This document shows positions 53,551 to 63,720 of a stretch of DNA of 64,000 nt, one piece after another. Both the position numbers and the translations under genes were made by a program. The notes beneath the pieces are model-generated. The model made no database searches and was not told the DNA's origin. It was given only the letters and a program-made list of their open reading frames with translations. Positions within the stretch are counted from its first letter, which is position 1, and the number at the start of each line of letters is the position of its first letter. This DNA is from Deinococcus sp. Leaf326 (GTDB taxonomy: Bacteria; Deinococcota; Deinococci; Deinococcales; Deinococcaceae). The stretch lies in assembly GCF_001424185.1 (NCBI RefSeq), contig NZ_LMOM01000021.1:157-64156 (forward strand), written 5' to 3'.

Positions 53551-53966
53551 GGCGCGGGTTCCGGCGCCCCCTCCGGCAGGTCGGCCGTCGCCCCGCGGTA
53601 GGCCGCCTGCACCTTCTTGAGGCCCGGCGCCAGGGCCAGGGCCTGAAGCAGCGGCCCGCGTAGCCGCAGTTGGCCCGAGCGCACGGCCTCGACCGGCCCG
53701 AGCTCGCCGCGCCAGAAGGCATGCGCGGCCTCGCCACTTTCGAGCTCGAACACGAGGTCGCTGTCCTGGCTGCGCGCTTCGTCGCCGCTGCTCAGGTGGG
53801 CCGTCTGGCCGTCTCGGCCGTCCACCCGCACGCAGGCCTCGGGACCGTGAATCAGGAAGGTCACGGCGAGGCGGCGTCCGACGGGCGTGTCGTCTCCCGC
53901 CGCCAGAAAGACCCGCCGCAGCAGCGTCTCCAGGTCGGCGCCGTTTCGGAAGGGAAGGTCAGGCAC
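53544..53966 (-). CDS. SCP2-like sterol-carrier-domain protein
   Basis: A 140-residue protein of the SCP2 fold: VTFLIHGPEACVRVDGRDGQ, DLVFELESGEAAHAFWRGEL and the PVEAVRSGQLRLRGPL element. SCP2 domains bind lipids or act as accessory domains. The start is GTG; the last codons overlap the trmB stop by 7 bases in opposite directions. A C-terminal GAPEPAPQ tail is variable. Target lipid unknown. Confidence 0.75.
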   Translation of the reverse strand: MPDLPFRNGADLETLLRRVFLAAGDDTPVGRRLAVTFLIHGPEACVRVDGRDGQTAHLSSGDEARSQDSDLVFELESGEAAHAFWRGELGPVEAVRSGQLRLRGPLLQALALAPGLKKVQAAYRGATADLPEGAPEPAPQ

Positions 53967-54161
53967 AGGTGCAGCTCAGCGCGGGCGCATGCGGCTCACC
54001 GTAGCCCACCTGACAGAGTGGGGGTGGGGCGCAAAGCCGGTCCTCTTAGCCGATTTCTCACAGCGGGGGCGGGCGTACACTCCGCGCGCGGGCCGAGTGG
54101 TGACATGTTTGGGCACCACGTCCGCTCGCCTACCCCCCCACTTTCAGCAGGAGGACAGACC

Positions 54162-54458
54162 ATGAACAGCCAACTCCAGAGCACCATCCAGGCCCTTTCC
54201 GGCGGCCTCACCACTGTGGACGCCGACACGGCCGTCTCCAACGTCTCGAGCTGGCACAGCGCCCTGAGCGGCGCGGCAGGCGCCGAGAACGTCGTGGCTG
54301 GTCTGGCCGAACTCAAGGCCGCGCTGGAAAGCGGCAACCTGGAAGAAGCCGCCAACCTCCTGCCCAACCTGGGCAGCGAAGTCGAGGCGATCGTCTCGGC
54401 CGCGCCCGCCGAAGACCAGGCTGGCCTGCGCCAGCTCGCCGGCATTCTCAAAGGCTGA
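54162..54458 (+). CDS. Small helical protein of unknown function
   Basis: A 98-residue acidic, Ala-rich protein predicted to be all-helical with three or four helices (STIQALSGGL; SSWHSALSGA; AGLAELKAALES; GLRQLAGILKG). No Cys, signal or membrane segment. CAGGAGGAC precedes the ATG, and TACACT upstream (about 54079) may be a -10, so it is a leadered message. A strong terminator follows. I do not recognise the family. Confidence 0.7.
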   Translation: MNSQLQSTIQALSGGLTTVDADTAVSNVSSWHSALSGAAGAENVVAGLAELKAALESGNLEEAANLLPNLGSEVEAIVSAAPAEDQAGLRQLAGILKG

Positions 54459-54473
54459 GCCACGTCCATTAGC

Positions 54474-54500
54474 CCCCCGCCCCTGTCGGCGGGGGTTTTT
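54474..54500 (+). terminator. Intrinsic terminator of the small helical gene
   Basis: CCCCCGCC / GGCGGGGG 8-bp stem, loop CCTGTC, followed by TTTTT. Confidence 0.85.
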
Positions 54501-54535
54501 CGTGGCTGCGCGCCCGTGCGTTATGCTGCCGCCCC

Positions 54536-55489
54536 GTGCCCCTGACGTTTACCCACGAACCGCTGTCCGAGATCGTGCCTGCCGTGCGTGCGGCCCTGCG
54601 GGACGGCGAGGCGGCACTTGACGTGCCCGACCCCGATCTGGGCCTGGGCCTGTATGCGGGCGAGACGGGGCCGGCCGGCACGCACCGTCCCTGGGCCGTC
54701 TGGGCCGACCTGGCTGATCTGCTGGGCGCCCACCTGCTGACCCCCGAGCGCCTGCCGGGGGGTCGGGTGCGCGTGCGGTTGCGGTCCCGGCCCCCCGGCC
54801 CCGATCCCGACGCGGCGGGTTACGGAGCGGGCGGCGACTGGGCGCGGGTGGACAAGCTCGAAGACCCGGTGTTTCTGCACACCTTCGTCGAGGCGCTGCG
54901 GCGCGTGGACCCCCCGCCCGGCGGGCGCGTGCTGGCCCTGGGCGTCAACGCGGGCCGCGAGCTCGACGCCCTGGCCCTGGCCCTGCCAGGCCGCGTGCTG
55001 GAGGTGGTCGGCGTAGACCTTGACGCGTCGGCGCTCGCGGCGGCCTCGGCCCGTCATCCGCAGGGCACTTTCGTGCCGCTCGACGTGAACGAGCTGCCCC
55101 GGCCCGAGCTGGGCCGCTTCGACCTCGTGCTGGCCCTGAGCCTGCTCCAGAGTCCGGGGGTGCGCCAGGACGTGCTGCTGGCCACGCTCCGCCGCTATCA
55201 CCTCACGCCGGGCGGCGGCCTGATCTTGGGCTACCCCAACGCGCGTTACCGGGCCGGCGAGCTGAGCTACGGCGCCCGGATGCGCAACTTTGCCCGGCCC
55301 GACCTGAGCCTGCTGGCCGCCGACGTGAGTGCCGCCCGCCGGGGCCTGCATGGCCGCGGGTTCAAGGTGTTCGTGACTGGCAAGTATGAGGTGCTTGTGA
55401 CGGCCATTCCCGCTGGGGCAAGCACGCCGACCGGACTGGAGGCCGTGTGGGACAGTGTGCCCGCTACGACTCCCACTGGAACGGCCTAG
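54536..55489 (+). CDS. Class I SAM-dependent methyltransferase
   Basis: A 317-residue protein with a C-terminal Rossmann methyltransferase: motif I GRVLALGVNAGRELDALA, acidic strand VVGVDLDASALAAA, and FDLVLALSLLQSPGV before YHLTPGGGLILGYPN. The N-terminal 110 residues do not match a domain I know. GTG 54536 lies 8 nt after TATGCT. Substrate unknown; not an obvious rRNA or tRNA methylase. Confidence 0.78.
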   Translation: MPLTFTHEPLSEIVPAVRAALRDGEAALDVPDPDLGLGLYAGETGPAGTHRPWAVWADLADLLGAHLLTPERLPGGRVRVRLRSRPPGPDPDAAGYGAGGDWARVDKLEDPVFLHTFVEALRRVDPPPGGRVLALGVNAGRELDALALALPGRVLEVVGVDLDASALAAASARHPQGTFVPLDVNELPRPELGRFDLVLALSLLQSPGVRQDVLLATLRRYHLTPGGGLILGYPNARYRAGELSYGARMRNFARPDLSLLAADVSAARRGLHGRGFKVFVTGKYEVLVTAIPAGASTPTGLEAVWDSVPATTPTGTA

Positions 55490-55516
55490 CTCCGCCGCCC
55501 CGGAGCACCGGGAGGC

Positions 55517-56386
55517 TCAGCCCTGAAACACCGTGACCACGTTGCCCCAGGGGTCGCGTAGCCGCAGGTGGTCGCCCCCGTCCTGTACGTCTGGCTGGCC
55601 CTGGAGGCGTTCGCGGACCAGAGCGAGATCGGGGGCGTACAGTTCGACGCCGCCCAGCCCGGCGGCCGGGGTCTGCGGGCGGCCCTGGCCCGCCGTATGC
55701 CACTCGTTCAGGCCGAGGTGGTGGTGGTACCGGTCCCAGGACAGGAAGGCCGCGCTTCCCAGGTCGGCCACCACGTCCATGCCCAGCAGGGCACCGTAGA
55801 ACCGGGCCGCCTGCGCCGCGCTGCCTACCTTGAGGTGCACGTGGCCCACGCGCGTTCCCGCTGGAGCACCCGCGTAGGCCGGAAAGTCAGGGTTTTCCAG
55901 GGCGCCCGCGGCCAGGCCCGCCTCGGCCAGTACGGCGGCGGCGTCCACGGCCACGGTATCCATCCGCACCTGGCCGTCCTCCCAGGTCCAGTCCGCCGCT
56001 GGGCGGTCGGCGTACACCTCGATGCCGTTGCCCTCGGGGTCCGAGAGGTAGAAGGCCTCGCTCACCAGGTGGTCGCCGCTGCCGATCCGCAGGCCCGCGC
56101 GCGCGGCGTGCGCCAGCCAGCGCCCGAGGTCAGCGCGTGTGGGGAGCAGAAAGGCGGTGTGGTACAGCCCGGGCCGGGAAGCGGTGGGAGCGGGCAGTTC
56201 CGGCGCCGCCTTCAGACGCAGCAGCGGTGTGCCGTGTGCTTCCAGGACGACCTCTCCGGAGGTCTCCTGCGTCCGGGTCAGACCCAGCAGGTTCATGTAG
56301 AAGGCGCTCAGGCCCAGCAGGTCGCGGGCCAGCAGGGTCACGGCTCCGACACGGCGGATCGCGGGCAGGGAAGAGGCAGCAGTCAT
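55517..56386 (-). CDS. VOC-family dioxygenase-like protein (CatE-like)
   Basis: A 289-residue protein with two VOC (glyoxalase) modules: [19 protein letters not shown] and [21 protein letters not shown] open the modules, with [10 protein letters not shown] and [14 protein letters not shown] metal-site strands. The length and layout match B. subtilis CatE, a catechol 2,3-dioxygenase used in quinone detoxification. A DoxX gene lies upstream as in catDE. Promoter TTGATT-N17-TATTGT ends 6 nt before the ATG, so the message is leaderless. The exact substrate is not shown. Confidence 0.85.
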   Translation of the reverse strand: MTAASSLPAIRRVGAVTLLARDLLGLSAFYMNLLGLTRTQETSGEVVLEAHGTPLLRLKAAPELPAPTASRPGLYHTAFLLPTRADLGRWLAHAARAGLRIGSGDHLVSEAFYLSDPEGNGIEVYADRPAADWTWEDGQVRMDTVAVDAAAVLAEAGLAAGALENPDFPAYAGAPAGTRVGHVHLKVGSAAQAARFYGALLGMDVVADLGSAAFLSWDRYHHHLGLNEWHTAGQGRPQTPAAGLGGVELYAPDLALVRERLQGQPDVQDGGDHLRLRDPWGNVVTVFQG

Positions 56387-56392
56387 AGGACC

Positions 56393-56443
56393 ACAATACT
56401 TCTACAGCTTTAAAAAATCAACTGATTGGTAAAATAATGTTGA
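56393..56443 (-). promoter_or_regulatory. Leaderless promoter of the VOC gene with shared element
   Basis: TTGATT (56421-56416), 17-bp spacer, TATTGT (56398-56393), 6 nt to the ATG. TTGATTTTTTAAA differs at one base from TTGACTTTTTAAA of the nitroreductase promoter, at the identical distance from the start. TCAAC/GTTGA arms flank the -35 (56418-56443). Confidence 0.65.
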
Positions 56444-56489
56444 GACCTCTGGTCCTGGAGGCATTGCTCGTCGGGCAGACTCACCGGTG

Positions 56490-56912
56490 TCACTGACCCT
56501 GAGACCGGCGGTGCACCGTCCGGCCAGCGCGCCACACGAGCCACATCAGCAGGGGTTGTAGGGGCAGGCGGCCCCATGCCACGGCCGGAGAAACGTGGAA
56601 GCGTTCCGGGAACTGGGCCATGTAGATGTTGGCCGGAAACACCGCCACGAGCAGGGCCAGTAGCCCCCAGCGCGCCGCCGGGCGGGTGGCGGGGTGCAGC
56701 AGGCCTAGCCCGCCCGCGAGTTCGGCTGCGCCGCTGATGAGGGTTGCGGCGCGTGGCGACAGGGGCAGGCCAGGCGACACGATCTGGTCGAAGAAACGCG
56801 GCGTCACGAAATGCAGGGTCCCCGCCGCGACGAACAGCGCCGCAAGCAGCAGCACACCTGGGCTCGGCCGGGCCGACTCGCCGCGCGGAGAATGGAGCAG
56901 GGTCACGGGCAT
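56490..56912 (-). CDS. DoxX-family membrane protein (CatD-like)
   Basis: A 140-residue protein with about four membrane helices (VLLLAALFVAAGTLHFV; ATLISGAAELAGGLGLL; WGLLALLVAVFPANIYM; LQPLLMWLVWRAG), the DoxX/SURF4-like layout. GxLHFxxPRFF and AAELAGGLGLL match DoxX. It lies before the VOC gene as CatD does before CatE. The start is uncertain: ATG 56912 sits right at a GGGGAGG, and a GTG two codons later has a better spacing. Confidence 0.8.
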   Translation of the reverse strand: MPVTLLHSPRGESARPSPGVLLLAALFVAAGTLHFVTPRFFDQIVSPGLPLSPRAATLISGAAELAGGLGLLHPATRPAARWGLLALLVAVFPANIYMAQFPERFHVSPAVAWGRLPLQPLLMWLVWRAGRTVHRRSQGQ

Positions 56913-56929
56913 CCTCCCCGGGTACAGCA

Positions 56930-56960
56930 AAGGGCCGGAGCCTCCAGGGGCCCCGGCCGG
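56930..56960 (-). terminator. Probable terminator of the hydrophilin-like gene
   Basis: On the minus strand GGCCGGGGCC...GGCTCCGGCC arms followed by CTTTGCT, between the hydrophilin-like gene and the DoxX start. Confidence 0.5.
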
Positions 56961-56971
56961 GTTGGTGGACT

Positions 56972-57193
56972 TCAGCCCTGCTGGGTAGCGGGGACGTTGC
57001 GCGCTTCTTCTACGTCCTGCTTTTCCTTCAGGCCGTCGTGCTCGGTGTTGCGCGCAGCGTTGGCCTCGCGGTCGTTGGCACCCTTGAAGGAAGGCTTGCC
57101 GTCGTGCTCGATCTCGTGCACTTCCTTCTTGTTGCGGTCGTATTCGCCGGGCTGGCTGGTGTGGCCCTTGTTCTTGTCGTCTTTGTCAGGCAT
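56972..57193 (-). CDS. Small hydrophilin-like protein
   Basis: A 73-residue protein with almost no hydrophobic residues, rich in Lys, Glu, Asp, Asn, Gly and Gln (KDDKNKGHTSQPGEYDRNKK; REANAARNTEHDG). No Cys, Trp or membrane segment. Such hydrophilic, Gly-rich composition recalls hydrophilins and CsbD-like desiccation proteins; I do not see a specific family motif. Function inferred only from composition. Confidence 0.65.
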   Translation of the reverse strand: MPDKDDKNKGHTSQPGEYDRNKKEVHEIEHDGKPSFKGANDREANAARNTEHDGLKEKQDVEEARNVPATQQG

Positions 57194-57267
57194 GCGGTCA
57201 GCCTGACAGCCCGGGCACCGCCCAACCCGCAGAGAATCTCAAGTCCCGTTCAGAGATGAAGGGGCGC

Positions 57268-57762
57268 TCAAGCCGGCGAGCGGTAGACATGCATCCGCGG
57301 TGAGGTGCCGTCCGGGTTCTGCCACGGGGCGTCCAGGGTGGCGACCCGCACCCAGCCCTCGGTCTCGTAGAGCCGTATAGGCCCTACCGACGCGGTGTGG
57401 ACATCCAGAATCGCCCGCCGGCCGAGTGCCCGTGCCCCGGCCCAGGCGGCGCGGAACAGCGCGCGGGCCAGGCCCTGCCCCTGCGCCGCCGGAGCGACGA
57501 ACAGCCGCGACAGGACGGCGACCTCGGAGGCCTCCAGACCTGCCGAGGCGGCCCAGTCGGGTGGCGGCTCCCCGGCCCCGCGCAGCGTTACCTGCCCCAC
57601 CGGCACGCCGCCGAGTTCGGCCACCCAGGCCCCCAGGCCGGGCGGCGCGACGAAGGCGGCGGGATCGGCCGGCCACACCGAGGGGTAGGCGTCAGTGACA
57701 TGAACCGCGCGCAGGGCGGCGCACAGGGCCGGAAGGTCGCTGTCCTGGCGGGCCCGGATCAC
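57268..57762 (-). CDS. GNAT acetyltransferase
   Basis: A 164-residue GNAT protein: VAVLSRLFVAPAAQGQGLARALFRAAW holds the acetyl-CoA loop (QGQGLA), and the C-terminal IRLYETEGWVRVATL is motif B. Substrate unknown. The GTG start lies 5 nt after the dcd stop, so translation is probably coupled to dcd. On the minus strand the sequence continues directly from dcd. Confidence 0.8.
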   Translation of the reverse strand: MIRARQDSDLPALCAALRAVHVTDAYPSVWPADPAAFVAPPGLGAWVAELGGVPVGQVTLRGAGEPPPDWAASAGLEASEVAVLSRLFVAPAAQGQGLARALFRAAWAGARALGRRAILDVHTASVGPIRLYETEGWVRVATLDAPWQNPDGTSPRMHVYRSPA

Positions 57763-57767
57763 GGAGG

Positions 57768-58331
57768 CTACAGCCGGGGCAGGGTCACGCCCTGCTGGCC
57801 CTGGTACTTGCCCTGGCGGTCGCCGTAGGTCGTCTCGGGGCGCTCGCCCTCGAAAAACAGGAGCTGCACGCAGCCCTCGTTGGCGTACATCTTGGCGGGC
57901 AGCGGCGTGGTGTTCGAGAACTCCAGGGTGACGTGGCCCTCCCAGCCGGGTTCCAGCGGAGTCACGTTGGCGACGATGCCGCAGCGGGCATACGTCGACT
58001 TGCCCAGCGCCACGACCATCACCGTGTCGGGAATGCGCATGTACTCCAGGCTGCGCGCCAGCACGAACGAATTGGGCGGAATGATGATCTCGGCCGCCCG
58101 GATGTCGATGAAGGCCCGCTCGTCGAAGGCCTTGGGGTCCACGATGGTGTTGCCGTGCGCGTTGGTAAAGACCTTCCACTCGTCGGCGCAGCGCAGGTCA
58201 TAGCCGAAGGAGCTCAGGCCGTAGCTGATGACGCTCGCGTTTTCGGCGGTACGGATCAACCGGTCTTCGAAGGGGGCGATCATGCCCGCTTTCGCCAGTT
58301 CGCGGATTCGCCAGTCGGGCAGAATGCTCAT
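57768..58331 (-). CDS. dcd: dCTP deaminase
   Basis: A 187-residue trimeric dCTP deaminase that makes dUTP for dTTP synthesis. Landmarks are [39 protein letters not shown], and [17 protein letters not shown] with the catalytic Glu. Such proteins are homologous to dUTPases. The 58331 ATG lies 7 nt after TAGCAT on the minus strand, the leaderless spacing. A GNAT gene follows directly. Confidence 0.94.
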   Translation of the reverse strand: MSILPDWRIRELAKAGMIAPFEDRLIRTAENASVISYGLSSFGYDLRCADEWKVFTNAHGNTIVDPKAFDERAFIDIRAAEIIIPPNSFVLARSLEYMRIPDTVMVVALGKSTYARCGIVANVTPLEPGWEGHVTLEFSNTTPLPAKMYANEGCVQLLFFEGERPETTYGDRQGKYQGQQGVTLPRL

Positions 58332-58400
58332 GCGGCCCATGCTAGCCGCTTCTGAACAGCCGGCGACCACGGGGGCCCGCTGTCCCGTACCCTGTGTGGC

Positions 58401-59159
58401 GTGCGAGTGGCGGTCATCAGCGATGTTCACGGCAATGCCTACGCCCTGGAGGCCGTGCTGGCCGAGGTCCGGGCCGCCTCGCCCGACCTGACCGTGAACC
58501 TGGGTGACCAGGTCGAGGGTGCGGCGGACCCGGCGCGGGCCTACGCCCTGCAGGCCGCTCTGGGCGCGGCCGAGGTGCGCGGCAACAACGAGGAGAAACT
58601 GTGGCCCGGCGGCCGGCGCAGCCCGGTCTCGCGCGATTTCGGGGCGTGGCTCGGGACGCAGGTGGGTACGGCGGCCCTGGAGCGCCTCGCCGCGCTGCCG
58701 CTCACGCTGCGGGCGGGGGGGCTGTTCGTGTGCCACGGATCGCCCACGAGCGCCTGGGAGCACCTGCTATGGGTCTGGGACCACGGCCGGCCGGGCGAGG
58801 CGGGGTTCTACCGGTCGCGTGACCCGCGCGAACTGCGCGCCCTGGTAGAGCCGTTGGGGACCGAGGTCGTGCTGTGCGGGCACACCCACCGCCCCGGCGC
58901 GACCCGTGTGGGCGACACCCTGGTGGTCAATGTGGGCTCGGTGAGCGACCAGGCCGACGGCGATCCGCGGGCCCGCTGGACCCTGCTGGAGCGCCGGGGG
59001 GGCCACTGGACGACCGAGTTCCGCGCGGTCGCCTACGACGTGGAGGCAGCAGTGGCCTGGGGCCGGGCAAACTCGCCGTTCGGGGAGTATCTGGAGCCCC
59101 TGCTGCGCACCGGCAGTCTGGAAGGCCGGGGCGATACGGCGCTGCCCGGAGTACCTTAA
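58401..59159 (+). CDS. Calcineurin-like metallophosphoesterase
   Basis: A 252-residue phosphoesterase: [16 protein letters not shown] (metal motif DxH), [18 protein letters not shown], a CHGSPT His and [13 protein letters not shown] at the end. The YfcE/DR-type single-domain metallophosphoesterase fold. It hydrolyses phosphodiester bonds; substrate not evident. The GTG start is 7 nt after TACCCT (58388-58393). Confidence 0.87.
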   Translation: MRVAVISDVHGNAYALEAVLAEVRAASPDLTVNLGDQVEGAADPARAYALQAALGAAEVRGNNEEKLWPGGRRSPVSRDFGAWLGTQVGTAALERLAALPLTLRAGGLFVCHGSPTSAWEHLLWVWDHGRPGEAGFYRSRDPRELRALVEPLGTEVVLCGHTHRPGATRVGDTLVVNVGSVSDQADGDPRARWTLLERRGGHWTTEFRAVAYDVEAAVAWGRANSPFGEYLEPLLRTGSLEGRGDTALPGVP

Positions 59160-59163
59160 GGCC

Positions 59164-60246
59164 ATGACCCTGCGCCGCGCCGCTGCCCTGCTGGCCCTCG
59201 CCCTGTGTGCCTCGGCCGGCGCGCAGGACCTGCGTGAATGCGGCGGCTCGCCCGGCCTGCCCGCCTGGGTCAAGACCGGAACCTTTCAGGGGACGCTGGG
59301 GGGGCGGCCGGTCGCGCTGGCCCTGGACCGGCAGCAGACCGATCAGGCCTATTTCTATACGCGCTACAACGTGGACATCTCGCTGACCCCCTTCCAGTCG
59401 GGCAACGTCCTGATCCTCCAGGAAGAAGTCTGGCAGGGACCGGGCGACGGCCTGAAGGTCACCGGCTGCTTCACCCTGCGGCCCTCGGGCACGGGCCTGA
59501 GCGGCGAGTGGCGCAGGACAGTGAAGGCCGCGCCCCTGCCTGTGCGGCTCACGGCGCTGAACGTGGCGGGAGTACCCCTCCAGAACTCCTCCTCGCCGGG
59601 CCTGCTGAAGCTGCGCGCCGAGAACCCGCTGGCGTTTCTGAAACTGAACCGGCCCTGGGCCGCGGCGGCGAACGGGCGCAGCGTGCGCGAGCCGGTCTCG
59701 GGCCTGAGCTACCCGCAGGTGCCGGGGGCAGGGGCGGGGCTGCGCGCCGCGCTGCAGGACCGGCTGCTGGAGAATGCCGAGAACGCCCTGGACTGCCGCT
59801 CGCGTCTCGGCGCTTCGGACGAGGACGACGGCTACGAACTGACGGCGACCGTGACCTTAAACACTGCGCGCCTGCTGAGCGTGCGCGAGGACGTGTGGTA
59901 CTACTGCGGCGGCGCGCATCCCGACAACTACACCCTGGGCCTGATTTTCGACCGCGCGACTGGGCGGCCCGTCGCCCCCGGCGCGATCTGGAAGGGCCTG
60001 ACCCCCGCGCGGCAGAAGGCGCTGTATCTCGCGGCCTTCACCCCCGATCCCGAATGCCGCGGCGTTTTGAACGAGATGGCGCCGGACTTCACCGCCAACC
60101 TGAGCAAGAGGGGGCTGGAGCTGACCCCCACCTCGCTGCCGCATGTAGTCGTGGCCTGCGGCGAGACGGCGACCGTAACCTACAGCCGCCTGCGCGACGA
60201 GGCGAATCCGGCGTCGCCCTACTTCGGCGAGTTCTACCCCCGCTGA
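59164..60246 (+). CDS. Exported DUF3298/RsiV-like protein
   Basis: A 360-residue secreted protein with a signal peptide ending ASAGAQD. The C-terminal third has YYCGGAHPDNYTLGLIFDR, the YxGGAHP signature of DUF3298 (RsiV-like) domains, which in RsiV sense lysozyme. Six Cys suggest disulphides. The N-terminal domain is beta-rich and unrecognised. TACCTT ends 6 nt before the ATG, and the stop of the previous gene lies 4 nt before it. Confidence 0.72.
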   Translation: MTLRRAAALLALALCASAGAQDLRECGGSPGLPAWVKTGTFQGTLGGRPVALALDRQQTDQAYFYTRYNVDISLTPFQSGNVLILQEEVWQGPGDGLKVTGCFTLRPSGTGLSGEWRRTVKAAPLPVRLTALNVAGVPLQNSSSPGLLKLRAENPLAFLKLNRPWAAAANGRSVREPVSGLSYPQVPGAGAGLRAALQDRLLENAENALDCRSRLGASDEDDGYELTATVTLNTARLLSVREDVWYYCGGAHPDNYTLGLIFDRATGRPVAPGAIWKGLTPARQKALYLAAFTPDPECRGVLNEMAPDFTANLSKRGLELTPTSLPHVVVACGETATVTYSRLRDEANPASPYFGEFYPR

Positions 60247-60247
60247 G

Positions 60248-61201
60248 TCACCTGCGGCGGCGCGGCGCGAGGAACCACAGCGCCCCCAGGCCGGCCAGTG
60301 CGGCCAGTACGTAGGTCCGCAGGGGGTCGGGTGCTCCGGCCCGGGCGCGGGCGACCGGCACCGGGTGGCGGCGGTACCAGCCGCGCGGTGGGCGGGCCGC
60401 TTCGTCGAAGTTGCGCGCCAGCCGGGTCAGCTCCTGGGTCAGCTCGGCGCCCGACATGGGGTTGCCGTGGCCGGTGGCGGCCAGTTCGGGGTCCAGTGCG
60501 GCCAGCGCGCGCACCGAGTCACGCGCCGCGTCCCAGTTGGGGGTGTAGTAGGGCGGGGGACGCTGCACCACGGTGGGTTCCAGCCGCAGCGCGCCGCGCA
60601 CCCGCTCCTGGGGCGTGGTCACGAAGGCGTCGCCCGCGACTAGCGTGCGGTCGGCCTCCCGCCACAGCGAGACGTGCCCACTGCTGTGGCCCGGCGTGTG
60701 CAGCCAGCGCCACCCCGGCAGGTGCGGCACCTCGCCTCCGTCCGGCAGGGCGCGCACCTGCGGCCGGAAATCGAAGGGACCGGGCAGGAAGGCGGGCGAG
60801 AGCAGGCTCATGCCGCCGCCTACCGTGGGGTCGGGAAAGGGATAGGGCGCCTCGCCGCTCAGGTATGGCAGCTCCAGCGGGTGCACGTACACCGGCACCC
60901 ACCAGTGGCGCAGTAACGCGTGCAGGGCGCCTACGTGGTCGAGGTGCCCATGGGTGAGCAGGATGGCGCTCGGCGCCCGGTCGCCGTGGACCTGCGCCGC
61001 GGCCCGGCGGATCAGGCCCGCTGTGCCGGGCATCCCCGCGTCCACCAGCACCCAGTCTCCGCTTGGCTGGCCCAGCAGGTAGGCGTTCACCAGGGGCAGC
61101 CGCACGCGCATCACGTCGGGGCGCAGAACCTGAACGCCGCCAAAGGTCGGAACGGGCGGCGCGGGGGGACGGGGCAGGGCCGGGCGGTGGGGGTCGCTCA
61201 T
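60248..61201 (-). CDS. MBL-fold hydrolase with a C-terminal membrane anchor
   Basis: A 317-residue MBL-fold protein. Metal motif LTHGHLDHVG, HTPGHSSGHVSL, VAGDAFV and GHGNPMSG follow the standard order. The last 30 residues form a hydrophobic segment (YVLAALAGLGALWFLA) ending RRRR, an inner-membrane anchor with the catalytic domain outside or inside the cell not determined. Start at ATG 61201; TAACGT is 7 nt upstream. It converges on the DUF3298 gene with 1 nt between stops. Confidence 0.85.
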   Translation of the reverse strand: MSDPHRPALPRPPAPPVPTFGGVQVLRPDVMRVRLPLVNAYLLGQPSGDWVLVDAGMPGTAGLIRRAAAQVHGDRAPSAILLTHGHLDHVGALHALLRHWWVPVYVHPLELPYLSGEAPYPFPDPTVGGGMSLLSPAFLPGPFDFRPQVRALPDGGEVPHLPGWRWLHTPGHSSGHVSLWREADRTLVAGDAFVTTPQERVRGALRLEPTVVQRPPPYYTPNWDAARDSVRALAALDPELAATGHGNPMSGAELTQELTRLARNFDEAARPPRGWYRRHPVPVARARAGAPDPLRTYVLAALAGLGALWFLAPRRRR

Positions 61202-61272
61202 GGCCCCGACGTTAGGCAGCGGGCATGAGCGCAACCCGCCACTCCTGCAAAGCCGCCCTGAACTGACCAGGA

Positions 61273-61300
61273 GAAAACCGGCCCCCGCAGGGACCGGTCC
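61273..61300 (-). terminator. Intrinsic terminator of lepA
   Basis: On the minus strand ACCGGTCCC, loop TGC, GGGGGCCGGT, then TTTTC, 14 bases beyond the lepA stop. Confidence 0.75.
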
Positions 61301-61313
61301 TCCGGAGCCTGGC

Positions 61314-63128
<1,815 letters not shown>

Positions 63129-63228
63129 ACAGAAGAGTCTAGTGCACAACGGCGCAAGGGGATTGTGGGCGGCGGGAACAGGGGAGGTGCAGGTGTCCAG
63201 GCCCGCGCGAGACAGGCCCGGGGCGGGG

Positions 63229-63675
63229 TTAACCCTGCTGATCCACCCGCAGCCCTTCGAGCACGCGGCGCAGCTCGGCAGGCAGCGGCGTGGGCCGGCG
63301 CGACCCGCGGTCCACATACACGTGCACGAAGTGCCCCTGGGCGCAGGCCGCGTCCTCGCCTTCCCGGAACACGGCCAGCTCGTAGCGCACGCTGCTCTGG
63401 CCCAGGTGCGCGACCCGTACGCCCACCAGCAGCGCGTCTGGAAAACTCGCCGGGGCGAAGAAGGCGCAGCCCGTCTCGACGACCAGTCCGATCACCGCGC
63501 CGCGCTGCGGGTCCAGCACGCCCGCCCGCGCCAGATACGTGTTGACGGCCGTGTCGAAATAGGCGTAGTAGGTCACGTTGTTCACGTGGCCGTACACGTC
63601 GTTGTCGGCCCAGCGCGTCGGCGTAGGGTGCAGGTGCGGGTACGCGGCGCGCAGGTGGGGCACGGGACGGGTCAT
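63229..63675 (-). CDS. Acyl-CoA thioesterase, 4HBT/YbgC-like
   Basis: A 148-residue hot-dog-fold thioesterase. [21 protein letters not shown] contains the DxxxHVNN catalytic element of the YbgC/4-hydroxybenzoyl-CoA thioesterase group. It cleaves acyl-CoA in the cytosol. Divergent from the thiolase that begins at 63721; CATACT lies 6 nt before the ATG on the minus strand. Confidence 0.88.
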   Translation of the reverse strand: MTRPVPHLRAAYPHLHPTPTRWADNDVYGHVNNVTYYAYFDTAVNTYLARAGVLDPQRGAVIGLVVETGCAFFAPASFPDALLVGVRVAHLGQSSVRYELAVFREGEDAACAQGHFVHVYVDRGSRRPTPLPAELRRVLEGLRVDQQG

Positions 63676-63720
63676 GCGCGCAGTATGGCGACCCGGCAGA
63701 GGCCGCTCTAGACTGCCCGC

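Noticed and set aside
57694..57712. ATGTCACTGAC on the minus strand resembling half of the Deinococcus radiation/desiccation response motif (TTATGTCATTGACATAA)
   Set aside because: It lies inside the GNAT coding sequence, matches one half only, and is not near a start codon. No full motif was seen in the window.
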